Notes: a model not told the origin generated them from the letters alone. Shown: positions 16,756 to 26,436, numbered from the stretch's first letter. The stretch is DNA of 64,000 nucleotides from Rhodoplanes tepidamans (GCF_030813915.1 NZ_JAUSUJ010000004.1:264186-328185); one strand, 5' to 3'. Numbers and translations: made by a program.

Positions 16756-17370
16756 TCAGCCGCCGCCGCGCAGGAGGGCCGCCGTCACGGCGTCGGCATC
16801 CAGGCGCTCGGCGAGCTCGTCGTGGATGTTGCACAGGCCGACCCGCAGATAGTTGCAGGTCGTGTCGAAGTCCTGTCCGCGCAGCTTCGGATGGATCGGC
16901 ATCAGCGCGAAATAGGGCTTCATGTAGGGCTCCGGCACGTCGATGACGCGCTTGACCGGATGCAGCGCGCAGCGCTCGACCACATGGGCGACGTCGTCGC
17001 GCGCCGCCGCCCAGGCCTCCGGCCCGAGCGAGGGCGGCGCCGGATAGCGGTCGAACACGGCGAGCGCCGTTCCGGTCAGCGCCGCGCGGACGCCGGCGAG
17101 ATGTCCCGCGGCATGAGGCCGCAGCTCGCCCTCGACCATCTCGACCACCATGGCGAGGCCGAGCGGGTAGGCGCGCCAGCGCGCCGCCTCCACGGCGGCC
17201 TGGAAGTCGGGCTCGTGGAACAGCACCTTGGCGTAATGCCCGGCGCGGGCGCGCGCATACTCGAAGATGCCCTTCTGCACCAGAAAAGCCGACTGGCTGT
17301 CGATGAAATCAGCGAGCGCCGCCGCGTCGCGGACGGGCGGCTTGCGACGGAGAAAGCTGAACAGAGCCAT
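16756..17370 (-). CDS. Conserved hypothetical protein linked to the DUF4212 symporter
   Basis: A 204-residue protein, soluble apart from a hydrophobic FSFLRR start. It begins MALFSFLRRKPPVRDAAALADFIDSQ and contains AKVLFHEPDFQAAVEAARWRAYPLGLAMVVEMVEG. No catalytic motif recognised. The same-strand neighbour downstream is the exonuclease-CBS fusion (58 bases away), and it diverges from the symporter genes across 288 bases. This position suggests a shared regulon with the transporter. No function is proposed. Confidence 0.7.
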   Translation of the reverse strand: MALFSFLRRKPPVRDAAALADFIDSQSAFLVQKGIFEYARARAGHYAKVLFHEPDFQAAVEAARWRAYPLGLAMVVEMVEGELRPHAAGHLAGVRAALTGTALAVFDRYPAPPSLGPEAWAAARDDVAHVVERCALHPVKRVIDVPEPYMKPYFALMPIHPKLRGQDFDTTCNYLRVGLCNIHDELAERLDADAVTAALLRGGG

Positions 17371-17658
17371 TGCGAGTCCCGGTTGTCGGGCGAGACTACC
17401 GCGCCCGCGCGCCCGACCGGAAGAGGAAACGCGCCGACGTCCGCATTGCACTGCAACATCAACGAAATGATCACGTCGCGATCGACGAAAGTCTAATAGG
17501 CGCAGCCACAACCGATGTTAGCATTTTTACTATCCCGACCCGGCACCCAAGACCGGGAGGACAAGGGAAGAACGCCGTCGCGATCAACGCCGGCCCCTGA
17601 TCTTTCAACACCCACCCGAACGCTGCCCTCCGGCGGCGTCGCAGGAGGTTACAGAGTC
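17371..17658. promoter_or_regulatory. Divergent promoter region of the symporter locus
   Basis: 288 bases between the conserved hypothetical (left) and the DUF4212 gene (right). It contains an AT-richer island at about 17462-17534 (AATGATCACG ... TTTTTACTATCC) within very GC-rich DNA, and the TTGC-N3-GCAA palindrome at 17446-17456. AGGAGG at 17643-17648 is the ribosome binding site of the DUF4212 gene. Confidence 0.5.
17444..17459. promoter_or_regulatory. TTGC-N3-GCAA palindrome, site 1
   Basis: CATTGCACTGCAACAT, whose core TTGCACTGCAA is an inverted repeat. 14 of 16 bases match a second site at 59095-59110. It resembles TGCA-rich operators of the PhaR type in alphaproteobacteria, but the regulator is not identified. 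Confidence 0.45.
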
Positions 17659-17940
17659 ATGTCCGTCGAACCCGTCAGTACGCCAGAAAACGATCGCGAC
17701 CACTGGAGGAAGACCACCAGGCTGATGTTCGGCCATCTCGCGGTGTGGTTCGTCTTCGGCTACGTGATCCACATGTTCGTGATCCCGCTCAACAAGATCA
17801 CGATCCCGGTGCTCAACTTCCCGCTCGGCTTCTACATGGCCGCGCAGGGATCCCTGATCGTCTTCGTCGTCATGCTGTTCGTCTTCGCATGGCAGCAGGA
17901 CAAGATCGACCGCGACCACGGCGTCGCCGAGGACGAGTGA
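17659..17940 (+). CDS. DUF4212 small subunit of a sodium:solute symporter
   Basis: A 93-residue protein with two transmembrane helices (LMFGHLAVWFVFGYVIHMFVI and the segment around FYMAAQGSLIVFVVMLFVF). It is typical of the small subunit paired with VC_2705-family symporters (TIGR03647). AGGAGG precedes the ATG by ten bases. The large-subunit gene begins 14 bases after its stop. It probably stabilises or gates the large subunit in the inner membrane. Confidence 0.85.
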   Translation: MSVEPVSTPENDRDHWRKTTRLMFGHLAVWFVFGYVIHMFVIPLNKITIPVLNFPLGFYMAAQGSLIVFVVMLFVFAWQQDKIDRDHGVAEDE

Positions 17941-17954
17941 GCGAGGATCCCGAC

Positions 17955-19928
17955 ATGGCGACACAAGCATCAGGCTCCTCGGACTTCATCAAGAATCTGG
18001 GGAAGATCTACGGGTTCTACACGGGCGGGTTCTTCCTGTTCGTGATCGCGCTGGCGCTGCTCGAGCAGGTCGGCGTGCCGAACAGGATCCTCGGCTACCT
18101 GTTCGTGTTCTTCACCATCGCGGTCTACGCGATCATCGGCATCATGTCGCGGACCGCCCAGGTCTCCGAGTACTACGTCGCCGGCCGCAGCGTGCCGGCC
18201 TTCTACAACGGCATGGCGACCGGCGCCGACTGGATGTCGGCGGCCTCCTTCGTCGGCATGGCCGGCACCCTGTTCCTGCTCGGCTACGACGGGCTCGCCT
18301 GGGTGCTCGGCTGGACCGGCGGCTACGTGCTGGTGGCGATCCTGATCGGCCCGTATCTGCGCAAGTTCGGCGCCTACACGGTGCCGGACTTCATGTCGTT
18401 CCGCTACGGCGGCAACTTCGCCCGCATGCTCGGCGTCATCGTGCTGGTGTGCTGCTCCTTCACCTACGTGACGGCGCAGATCTACGGCACCGGCCTGATC
18501 GCCTCGCGCTTCCTCGGCATGCAGTTCGAGATCGCCGTGTTCGCCGGCCTGTTCGGCATTCTCGTGTGCTCGCTGCTCGGCGGCATGCGGGCCGTCACCT
18601 GGACCCAGGTGGCGCAGTACATCGTGCTGATCGTCGCCTACCTGACCCCGATCGTGATCCTCTCGTACCAGAAGTTCGGGATCCCGATCCCTCAGCTGAC
18701 CTACGGCAACGCGATCATGGACATCACGGCGCGCGAGCAGCAGATGCTGCAGACGGGCCTCGCCACCGCGGCCGCCCTGAAGCCGCACATCCAGCCGTTC
18801 ACCAGCTACACGCCGCTGAACTTCTTCGCGATCATCTTCTGCATGATGATCGGCACGGCGTCGCTGCCGCACATCCTGATGCGCTACTTCACCACGCCGA
18901 GCGTCCGCCAGGCGCGCCTGTCGGTCGGCTGGTCGCTGCTGTTCATCTTCCTCCTGTACTTCTCGGCGCCGGCCTACGCGGCCTTCTCCAAGCTCGAGGT
19001 CTACACCGAGATCATCGGCCGTGACCTGACCGCGATCCGTCCCTGGCTGTTCAACTGGGGCGAGCTCGGCCTGATCCAGATCTGCGGCAAGAACGCCACC
19101 AACATCGACGCCGTGCTCGCGGCGTGCAAGGCGGTGGCCGGGCATCCGGGCGTCGTCCGGCTGCAGGACTTCGTCATCAACACCGACGTGATCGTGCTCT
19201 CCACCCCCGAGATCGCGGGCCTGCCCTACGTGATCTCCGGCCTGGTGGCGGCCGGCGGCCTCGCCGCGGCGCTCTCCACCGCCGACGGCCTGCTGCTCGC
19301 CATCGCCAACGCGCTCAGCCACGACGTCTACTACAAGATGCTCGACCCGAACGCGCCGACCGCCCGTCGGCTCATCGTGGCGCGCGTCCTGCTGCTGGTC
19401 GTCGCGGTGTTCGCCGCCTACCTGGCCTCGACCAAGCCGGCCGACATCCTCGCGATGGTGGGCTGGGCGTTCTCGCTGGCCATGGCGGGCAACTTCCCGG
19501 CCCTGACCATGGGCGTGTGGTGGAAGCGGACGACCTCGGCGGGCGCCATCGCCGGCATCATCGCCGGGTTCGGTCTCTGCCTGTTCTACCTGCTCGTGAC
19601 CCGCTACTTCCCGGGCTACGGCGTGGCGTATTTCGGCATGACCTCGAACCTCAACCCGGTGACGGGCGCGCCGCTGGTCGACATCGCCAAGGCGATGACG
19701 ATGCCGAACGCCATGGAGGTGTGGCCGACGCTGGCGCATCCGCTCGCCAACAAGGTCGGCTGGTTCAACCTCAACAACATCGCCGCCGGCCTGCTCGGCA
19801 TGCCGCTCGGCTTCCTGGTCATCATCGTGGTCAGCCTGCTGACCAAGGCACCGTCGGCCGAGATGCAGTCGCTGATCGACGAGATCCGCAAGCCGCGCGG
19901 CCGCACGGTGCTGCAGGAGAAGACCTGA
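17955..19928 (+). CDS. Sodium:solute symporter, VC_2705 family (acetate-permease-like)
   Basis: A 657-residue inner-membrane protein with about 13 predicted helices. It has the SSS-family core (ATGADWMSAASFVGMAGTLFLLGYDGLAW; GGMRAVTWTQVAQYIVLI; GLAAALSTADGLLLAIANALSHD). It is longer than ActP (about 550) because of loops at about 230-270 and 360-400, as expected in the VC_2705 subfamily. It likely imports acetate or another short carboxylate with sodium. It is co-transcribed with DUF4212 and followed by a strong terminator. Confidence 0.88.
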   Translation: MATQASGSSDFIKNLGKIYGFYTGGFFLFVIALALLEQVGVPNRILGYLFVFFTIAVYAIIGIMSRTAQVSEYYVAGRSVPAFYNGMATGADWMSAASFVGMAGTLFLLGYDGLAWVLGWTGGYVLVAILIGPYLRKFGAYTVPDFMSFRYGGNFARMLGVIVLVCCSFTYVTAQIYGTGLIASRFLGMQFEIAVFAGLFGILVCSLLGGMRAVTWTQVAQYIVLIVAYLTPIVILSYQKFGIPIPQLTYGNAIMDITAREQQMLQTGLATAAALKPHIQPFTSYTPLNFFAIIFCMMIGTASLPHILMRYFTTPSVRQARLSVGWSLLFIFLLYFSAPAYAAFSKLEVYTEIIGRDLTAIRPWLFNWGELGLIQICGKNATNIDAVLAACKAVAGHPGVVRLQDFVINTDVIVLSTPEIAGLPYVISGLVAAGGLAAALSTADGLLLAIANALSHDVYYKMLDPNAPTARRLIVARVLLLVVAVFAAYLASTKPADILAMVGWAFSLAMAGNFPALTMGVWWKRTTSAGAIAGIIAGFGLCLFYLLVTRYFPGYGVAYFGMTSNLNPVTGAPLVDIAKAMTMPNAMEVWPTLAHPLANKVGWFNLNNIAAGLLGMPLGFLVIIVVSLLTKAPSAEMQSLIDEIRKPRGRTVLQEKT

Positions 19929-19966
19929 CGACAAGACACCTGACGGGTCCGCCCGTCGGGTTCGGA

Positions 19967-19994
19967 GCGGGGTCCTTCGGGACCCCGCTTTTTT
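19967..19994 (+). terminator. Intrinsic terminator after the symporter
   Basis: Perfect nine-base-pair stem GCGGGGTCC / GGACCCCGC with a TTCG tetraloop, followed by six T. It starts 39 bases after the symporter stop. Confidence 0.9.
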
Positions 19995-20055
19995 GTGGGC
20001 TTGCGGCCGAGCGGTTCGCGGTGCAATGGAACCGCACGCGGCGGGCCTGCTCGCC

Positions 20056-20162
20056 GTCATTCCGGGGCGCGGCAAAGCCGCGAACCCGGAATCCAGCCGA
20101 ACGTACGGAGATCGCCGCTGGATTCCGGGTTCGCGAGCCTTCGGCCCGCGCCCCGGAATGAC
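20056..20162. repeat. Type A paired palindrome, copy 2
   Basis: Starts GTCATTCCGGGGCGCGGC and ends GCGCCCCGGAATGAC, with inner GAACCCGGAATCCAGC and GCTGGATTCCGGGTTCG arms. It lies between the symporter terminator and the membrane-protein pair. Confidence 0.88.
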
Positions 20163-20227
20163 GGCGAACCGATCGACCGGGTTTCGGTCACCCGACCCGC
20201 CCCTGCATTGCGAGAGGATGTCGTTTC

Positions 20228-20530
20228 ATGACCACCGGAGGATCGCTCGGATCCTGGCTGCTCTTCGTGCCGAACTTCGTGCTGGCGGCGCTGATGTACA
20301 CGCTGCTCGGCCGGGCCGTGCTGGGGATCGTCGTCGGCACCGATTCGACCAACTACATCTGGCGCTTCTTCTGCCGGATCACCGACCCGGTGGTCGCCGT
20401 GGTGGCGCTGGTGACCCCCAGGGCCGCCGCGCCCGTGATCGTCTGGCTGTTCGGCGTGGTGTGGCTGTTCTGGCTGCGCGTCGCGCTGCTCTACGCCTAT
20501 CTCGCCTTCGCTCCCACGCAGGCCGGGTGA
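20228..20530 (+). CDS. Small integral membrane protein, YggT-like
   Basis: A 100-residue protein with two long hydrophobic segments (about 10-32 and 62-96) separated by WRFFCRITDPVVAVVALVTPRAA. That arrangement, a hydrophobic helix, 'f.riTdPv...v..itP' and a second helix, resembles YggT-family proteins. No catalytic residues. The next gene starts eight bases after its stop. The YggT call is tentative. Confidence 0.65.
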   Translation: MTTGGSLGSWLLFVPNFVLAALMYTLLGRAVLGIVVGTDSTNYIWRFFCRITDPVVAVVALVTPRAAAPVIVWLFGVVWLFWLRVALLYAYLAFAPTQAG

Positions 20531-20538
20531 GGGCCGCC

Positions 20539-20859
20539 ATGGACCGCAGCTTCTATTTCGTCGGCATCGCCTTCTTCGGCATGATCAACGGCCTGTTCAG
20601 CCCGTTGATGCCGGTCGCCTACGTGTTCTCGACCGCCCTGATGTCCGAGCCGCTGTTCGACAGCCAGGCGGCCGTGTTCTACTTCGCCTCGCTGATGCTC
20701 TCGACCGCGACCGTGATTCTCGGCGGCATCCCGGCGGCGCTCTACGAGCGCGCCAAGGGCGCCGAAGACTCGACGCCGGCGTCGCTGTTCATCTGGCTCG
20801 TCGGCACCGCGCTGCTGACGCTGCCGGCGGTCGGGAGCTTCCTCGCCATCGGGCTGTGA
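20539..20859 (+). CDS. Small integral membrane protein
   Basis: A 106-residue protein with three predicted transmembrane helices (about 5-33, 46-66, 84-105) and short charged loops (YERAKGAEDSTP). It is in an operon with the preceding YggT-like gene. No family recognised; function unknown. Confidence 0.65.
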   Translation: MDRSFYFVGIAFFGMINGLFSPLMPVAYVFSTALMSEPLFDSQAAVFYFASLMLSTATVILGGIPAALYERAKGAEDSTPASLFIWLVGTALLTLPAVGSFLAIGL

Positions 20860-20881
20860 CGGCGCCGGCGCGGCCCGGCGG

Positions 20882-20900
20882 CCGGGCGGGCACCGCCCGG
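20882..20900 (+). terminator. Possible stem-loop terminator
   Basis: CCGGGCGG / CCGCCCGG stem with a GCA loop, followed only by TT. It lies 23 bases after the membrane-protein stop. A weak candidate because a T-run is missing. Confidence 0.35.
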
Positions 20901-21012
20901 TTCAACCCCTCGTGAGCGCGTTGTGGCGGCGCGGAACTGCCGGTACCCTCTTGCTTTGTCGTCGGGTTCACGAGGGCGGCGGCGCCGCCGCCCGGTCCGA
21001 GGCGGAGGGAGC

Positions 21013-21381
21013 ATGGAGGTCCTGCGGCGGGTCGCGTTCGAGATCGTGCTGCGGGCGTGCCTGTTCGGGTCGCTCGCGATCTTCTGCGTGATGGTTGCGC
21101 TGTCCTTCGAGCCGCGCGCCGCCTTCAAGGCCGGCGGCGTCCTCACCCTGGTGATGGTGGGCGTGCTGCTCATCAAGGCGGTCGAGGCCCGCACCAAGGA
21201 CCATCGCCGCACCGAGATGTGGCTCTATCTGCCGAAGGAGCACCGGCCGCCGCCCGCCTATGCCCAGACGGTGAGCGCCATGGTGCTGCGCGAGACCTAT
21301 CTCGACTTCGCCCGCCGCACCGCCTTCGTGTCGGTCGTCATGTGGTCGCTCGCCCTGGTGCTGGCGCTCGCCGGTCTGTAG
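21013..21381 (+). CDS. Membrane protein of unknown function
   Basis: A 122-residue protein with three hydrophobic segments (about 10-29, 37-54, 102-121). Between the second and third is a charged region VEARTKDHRRTEMWLYLPKEHRPPPAYA. GGAGGGA lies just before the ATG. No family signature was recognised. It is convergent with livF across 43 bases. Confidence 0.6.
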   Translation: MEVLRRVAFEIVLRACLFGSLAIFCVMVALSFEPRAAFKAGGVLTLVMVGVLLIKAVEARTKDHRRTEMWLYLPKEHRPPPAYAQTVSAMVLRETYLDFARRTAFVSVVMWSLALVLALAGL

Positions 21382-21424
21382 CGCGGCGGGGTGCAGGCGA
21401 TGGGCACGGCGCTCCGCCGCGGCG

Positions 21425-22115
<691 letters not shown>

Positions 22116-22129
<14 letters not shown>

Positions 22130-22943
22130 GGACGTACCTCTCGCCCAGATAGGCGCGGATCACCTGCGGGTCGCGCTGGATCGCGGCCGGCGGCCCGTCG
22201 GCGATGATCCGCCCCTGGTTCAGGCAGACGACGCGGTCGGACACGCCCATCACCATCTTCATGTCGTGCTCGACCAGCAGGATCGTCGTGCCGCGGGTGC
22301 GGATGCGGGCGATCAGCGCCATGAAGGCGCCGGTCTCGGCCGGGTTCATGCCGGACACCGGCTCGTCGAGCAGCAGCAGGGTCGGCTCGGCGGCGAGCGC
22401 GATGGCGACCTCGAGCAGCCGCAGCTCGCCGTAGGACAGCGACGCGGCGACCTCGCCGGCCCGCCCGCGCAGCGACACGAGATCGAGAATCTCCCAGGCG
22501 AGGTCGCGCAGCCGCGCCTCGTCGCGCCGCACCCCGGGCAGGCCCAGCATGATCGCCAGCGGATGCTGGCGGGCCCGCCGGTGCAGCCCGATCAGCACGT
22601 TGTCGAGCACCGGAAGGCCGTTGAACACGCTGGTCTTCTGGAAGGTGCGGACCACCCCGTGGCCGGCGATCTGGTCGGGCTTCAGCCCGGTCAGCGGCAC
22701 GCCCCGATAGGTGATGCTGCCGCTCGACGCCGGGATGTAGCCCGTGATGGCGTTGAAGGCCGAGGTCTTGCCGGCGCCGTTGGGGCCGATCAGCGACAGC
22801 ACCTCGCCCTCGCGCACCTCGAAGGTCATGTCCTCGACCGCCATCAGGCCGCCGAACCGGATCGACAGGCCGGCGACGGCGAGCGCGACGGGCGCCGGAG
22901 TCGCCGCCGCGTCGGGAGCCGGGAGGGTGTCGGGCGTGCTCAC
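22116..22943 (-). CDS. livG: Branched-chain amino acid-type ABC transporter ATPase LivG
   Basis: A 275-residue ATPase starting at GTG 22943, which overlaps the livM stop as GTGA. Walker A GPNGAGKTS is at 53-61, with the HAAT marker GVVRTFQ and Walker B TLLLLDEPVSGMNPAE. The signature reads LSYGELRLLEVA, the Y-containing form common in LivG. The first 18 residues are a Pro/Ala-rich extension not needed for the fold. Confidence 0.92.
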
Positions 22944-24007
22944 GGGCTCGCCTCCGCGGTCGCCGGCGTCGCGCCGGCCGGGGTGGCGGGCGCCGGCTGC
23001 GCGGGCGGCGCGCCGGAGCGGCCGCCGACGCGGCGCCAGCCGTCGCGCACCGCCGGCACGATGCCCTCGGGCAGGAAGTAGACGATCAGGATCATCAGCA
23101 CGCCGTACACCACCCACTGGATCTCGGGCTGCACCTCGAAGCCGCGCAGGAGCTCCGGCAGGATGCCGAAGATCAGCCCGCCGACGATCGGCCCGGCGAG
23201 CGTGCCCTTGCCGCCGGTGACCACCATGATCACCATGGTCACCGTGTAGATGAACAGGAACACGTCCGGATCGACGATGCGGACATACTGGGCGTAGACG
23301 GCGCCGGCGAGGCCGGCGAGCGCCGCCGAGACCACGGTCGCCAGCACCAGGAAGCGGGTCACGTCGATGCCGACCGAGGTGGCGAGCGGCTCGTTCTCGC
23401 GCAGCGCGATCATGGCGCGGCCGGCGCGCGAATGCACGAGGCGGCGGATGATCACGTAGGTGACCACGGCGACCACCAGCACCAGATAGTAGTTCGGCAT
23501 CTTGCCGAGGACGTCGATGTCGCCGATCCCGGGCAGCCACAGCTTGAGGAACGGGATGTTGTTGAGCGCCATCGGCCCCTGGGTGAGCTCCAGCCAGTTG
23601 AGCGCGACCAGCCGCGTCACCTCGGCGAAGCTCACCGACACGATGACGAAATAGGCGCCCCGCACCTTGAACGAGATCTTGCCGATCATCCAGCCGCACA
23701 GGCCGGCGAACACCACCGCGACGATCATCGACAGCCAGACGGGCTTGGGGGCGAGGCCGACCGGCACGTCGAAGACGTGGATCTCGAAGCCCAACGAGCA
23801 CAGGCTCGACACATAGGCGCCGATGCCGAAGAAGGCGACGTGGCCGAGGCTGAGCTGGCCCGTGTAGCCGAGCAGCAGGTTGAGGCTCATGGCGGCGACG
23901 ATGAAGATGCCGGCCATGATCAGCACGTGGAGGAAGTAGAGGTTGTCCATCCACAGCGGCAGCGTGAACAGGAACACCACCCAGGCGAGCGTGACGGCGC
24001 GGCTCAT
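22940..24007 (-). CDS. livM: Branched-chain amino acid-type ABC transporter permease LivM
   Basis: A 355-residue inner-membrane permease with about ten helices. The family motif LNLLLGYTGQLSLGHVAFFGIGAY is at about 42-65, and the cytoplasmic coupling loop RAMIALRENEPLATSVGID near 200 contacts the ATPases. The last 30 residues are Pro/Ala-rich. It has ATGA overlap with livH and GTGA overlap with livG. Confidence 0.92.
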   Translation of the reverse strand: MSRAVTLAWVVFLFTLPLWMDNLYFLHVLIMAGIFIVAAMSLNLLLGYTGQLSLGHVAFFGIGAYVSSLCSLGFEIHVFDVPVGLAPKPVWLSMIVAVVFAGLCGWMIGKISFKVRGAYFVIVSVSFAEVTRLVALNWLELTQGPMALNNIPFLKLWLPGIGDIDVLGKMPNYYLVLVVAVVTYVIIRRLVHSRAGRAMIALRENEPLATSVGIDVTRFLVLATVVSAALAGLAGAVYAQYVRIVDPDVFLFIYTVTMVIMVVTGGKGTLAGPIVGGLIFGILPELLRGFEVQPEIQWVVYGVLMILIVYFLPEGIVPAVRDGWRRVGGRSGAPPAQPAPATPAGATPATAEASP

Positions 24008-24876
24008 CCGATCCGCTCCTTGCGGGCGAACAGGCCGGTCGGCTTGACCAGCAGGATCACGATGATCAGCAGGAAGCCCATGGCGTCGCGGTAGCCGGAG
24101 GAGACGTAGCCGGCGCCGAGCTCCTCCATGAAGGCGAGGATGAAGCCGCCGATGGTGGCGCCCGGGATGCTGCCCAGCCCGCCGAGGATCACGATGGCGA
24201 AGGCCTTGAGCGAGGCCAGATCCCCGATCGTCGGATAGACGACGAAGACCGGGCCGAGCAGCGCGCCGGCCGCCGCCGCGAGGCCGGAGCCGATCGCGAA
24301 GGTCGCGGTGTGGACGCGGTCGATGCGCACGCCCATCAGGGCGGCCGCCTCGCGGTCCTGGAAGGTGGCGCGCATCGCCTTGCCGAGCCGGGTCTTCTGG
24401 ATCAGCACCCAGGTGCCGGCGATCAGCATGACGGCGACGGCGAAGACGAACAGCCGCGTCCACGACACCGAGACGCCGCCCATCACGAGGGGCGCCGAGG
24501 GGAACGGCGAGTCGATCGACTTGGCGACGCCCGACCACACCAGCTGCTCGGTGTTCTGCATGGCGATCCAGGCGCCGATCATCACCAGCATGGTGGTGTC
24601 GATGTCGGCGCCGCGCAGCCGCCGCAGCAGCAGAATCTCGATTCCGGCGCCGAGCAGCACGCCCAGCGCCACGGCGAGCGCGATCGACACGACGAAGTTG
24701 GCGCCGATCAGCATCACCCACATGTACATCATGTAGGCGCCGAAGGCGTAGAGCTCGCCGTGGGTGAAGTTCACCACCCGCATGATGCCGAAGATCAGCG
24801 TCAGCCCGATGCCGAGCAGGGCATAGGTGCCGCCGAGGATCATCGCGTTGAGGGCGTGCTGGAGAAGCTGGTCCAT
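24004..24876 (-). CDS. livH: Branched-chain amino acid-type ABC transporter permease LivH
   Basis: A 290-residue inner-membrane permease with about eight helices. The N-terminal signature GGTYALLGIGLTLIFGIMRVVNFTHGE is typical of LivH. The coupling loop KAMRATFQDREAAALMGV is near 167, and LGGLGSIPGATIGGFILA near 235. It is the first gene of the livHMGF block, 194 bases downstream of the receptor gene. Confidence 0.92.
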   Translation of the reverse strand: MDQLLQHALNAMILGGTYALLGIGLTLIFGIMRVVNFTHGELYAFGAYMMYMWVMLIGANFVVSIALAVALGVLLGAGIEILLLRRLRGADIDTTMLVMIGAWIAMQNTEQLVWSGVAKSIDSPFPSAPLVMGGVSVSWTRLFVFAVAVMLIAGTWVLIQKTRLGKAMRATFQDREAAALMGVRIDRVHTATFAIGSGLAAAAGALLGPVFVVYPTIGDLASLKAFAIVILGGLGSIPGATIGGFILAFMEELGAGYVSSGYRDAMGFLLIIVILLVKPTGLFARKERIG

Positions 24877-24937
24877 GAATCCCGCGAGAGTTGGGGTCTG
24901 ATCGCTTCACGCCGGAGACGCGTCCGGCTCCGTCTCC

Positions 24938-25017
24938 GTTCGTCCCCGTGGAGGCGGGGACCCAGGGGCCACGCGTCGTATGGCCCCTGGATGCCCGCCT
25001 TCGCGGGCATGAGCGGA
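24938..25017. repeat. Type D palindromic repeat, copy 1
   Basis: Begins CGTTCGTCCCCG and ends GCATGAGCGGA, with two hairpins (CGTCCCCGTGGAGGCGGGGAC and GATGCCCGCCTTCGCGGGCAT). It sits between the receptor gene and livH in the same transcript, so it may process the mRNA or attenuate readthrough. Confidence 0.75.
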
Positions 25018-25070
25018 GTTCGGGTCCACGGCGCGTGCCGCCCGGAGGCGGCGCGCCGCGGCGGGATCGC

Positions 25071-26228
25071 TCAGAGGCCGGACTTGACCACCTTGCCGCC
25101 GTCGATCTTCACCAGATAGACGGACGGGATGTTCTGGCCGCTCTCGGAGCCGGCCGGGCCCTGCTTGATGAACGCGATGTTGCCGTAGATGCCCTTGACC
25201 TTGGTCTTCCACAGCGCGTCCTTGATGGCCGCGGGCTCGGCCTTGCCGGCGATCTTGATCGCCTCGACGATCGTGTAGATGCCGTCGTAGCCCCGGAAGC
25301 CCTCGGTCAGGCCGCCCGGCTCGTGGCCGCGCTTCTTCCACTCGTCCATGTAGCGCTTGGCCGGCTCCGGATTGGTGACGACCTCGGGGAACCAGGGTGG
25401 GAAGAACACCGTGTGGAACGAGCCGTTGGCGGCGTCGCCGGCCTGGGCGATCAGCTGGTCGGGCGAGTTGGAGCCGCCCGTGGTGATGATCCGGGTGTTG
25501 AGCTGCAGCTCCTTCGCCTGCTTCAGGATCAGCGTCACCTGCTCGACCGCCGTGGTGACGAACAGCGTGTCGCCGCCCGACGCCTTGATGCGGGTGAGCT
25601 GCGCCGAGAAGTCGGTCGCCTTCGGATCCATCGTCTCCATGACGCCGACGGCGACGCCCTGGGCCTTCAGCATCTTCGAGTACTCGGCCGCCGAGCCGAT
25701 GCCGAAATCGTTGTTGGTGTTGAGGAAGTCCGCCTTCTTGATGGCCAGCTTGGGGACCAGCGGCTTGAACGCGACCGCCTCCATCTCGGAGGTCGGGCTG
25801 ATGCGGAAGATGTAGGGATTGCCCGAGGTGGTGATCTTGCCCGACGACGAGGTCTCGACCACCATCGGCACCTTGTACTCCTGCAGCTTCGGCATCACGG
25901 CGAGCGTGAGGGTCGAGCTCCAGGCGCCCATGATGACCGGCACCTTGTCGCGCACGATCAGCTTCTCGACGGTCGCCACCGCCTCGGTCGGGTTGGACTT
26001 GTTGTCCTCGACGACGAGCTGGATCTTCTTGCCGAGCACGCCGCCGGCGGCGTTGATCTCGGTCTCGGCGATCCGGGCGCCCTGCGCCACGTAGTTGCCG
26101 GACGCCGCGAAGGCGCCGGTGAGGGGCTGCGTCACCCCGATCTTGATGGTCTCCTGGGCGAGCGCCGGCCCGGCGAGCAGCGTCGCACCGAGCAAGGCGA
26201 GAGCGAGCTTGGCAGTCCTGGTATGCAT
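25071..26228 (-). CDS. livK: Periplasmic substrate-binding protein of the Liv-type transporter
   Basis: A 385-residue exported protein. The signal peptide is residues 1-24 (basic MHTRTAK, hydrophobic core, GPALA then Q25). The mature protein is a type I periplasmic fold: ETIKIGVTQPLTGAFAASG, INAAGGVLGKKIQLVVEDNKSNP, and PVIMGAWSSTLTLAV in place of the usual serine pair loop. GGGAGA lies seven bases before the ATG. The ligand is not predictable; the flanking catabolic genes suggest something other than plain leucine. Confidence 0.88.
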   Translation of the reverse strand: MHTRTAKLALALLGATLLAGPALAQETIKIGVTQPLTGAFAASGNYVAQGARIAETEINAAGGVLGKKIQLVVEDNKSNPTEAVATVEKLIVRDKVPVIMGAWSSTLTLAVMPKLQEYKVPMVVETSSSGKITTSGNPYIFRISPTSEMEAVAFKPLVPKLAIKKADFLNTNNDFGIGSAAEYSKMLKAQGVAVGVMETMDPKATDFSAQLTRIKASGGDTLFVTTAVEQVTLILKQAKELQLNTRIITTGGSNSPDQLIAQAGDAANGSFHTVFFPPWFPEVVTNPEPAKRYMDEWKKRGHEPGGLTEGFRGYDGIYTIVEAIKIAGKAEPAAIKDALWKTKVKGIYGNIAFIKQGPAGSESGQNIPSVYLVKIDGGKVVKSGL

Positions 26229-26436
26229 TGCAGTCTCCCTGTCGTCTCCCGGAATTCAAGCAATCTCCATGCCGGCCGGCGGTCGAATTCTTCTGTTCTG
26301 GATTGCGCCGGGCCGGCATCGTGAACGCCCGTCCGGCGGGGCCGGGCGGGGCCGTCGAGTCGTGTCCGCGTCACGTGCCTGCCGTCACCTGCACGTCGTC
26401 ACGGTCCGCGTCGTCGCGTCGGCGTGGCCGCCTCCG

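Noticed and set aside
17970..20075. 701-codon frame antisense to the symporter
   Set aside because: No motifs, dominated by H, D, R and G as expected for the complement of a GC-rich membrane-protein gene. The symporter call is strong.
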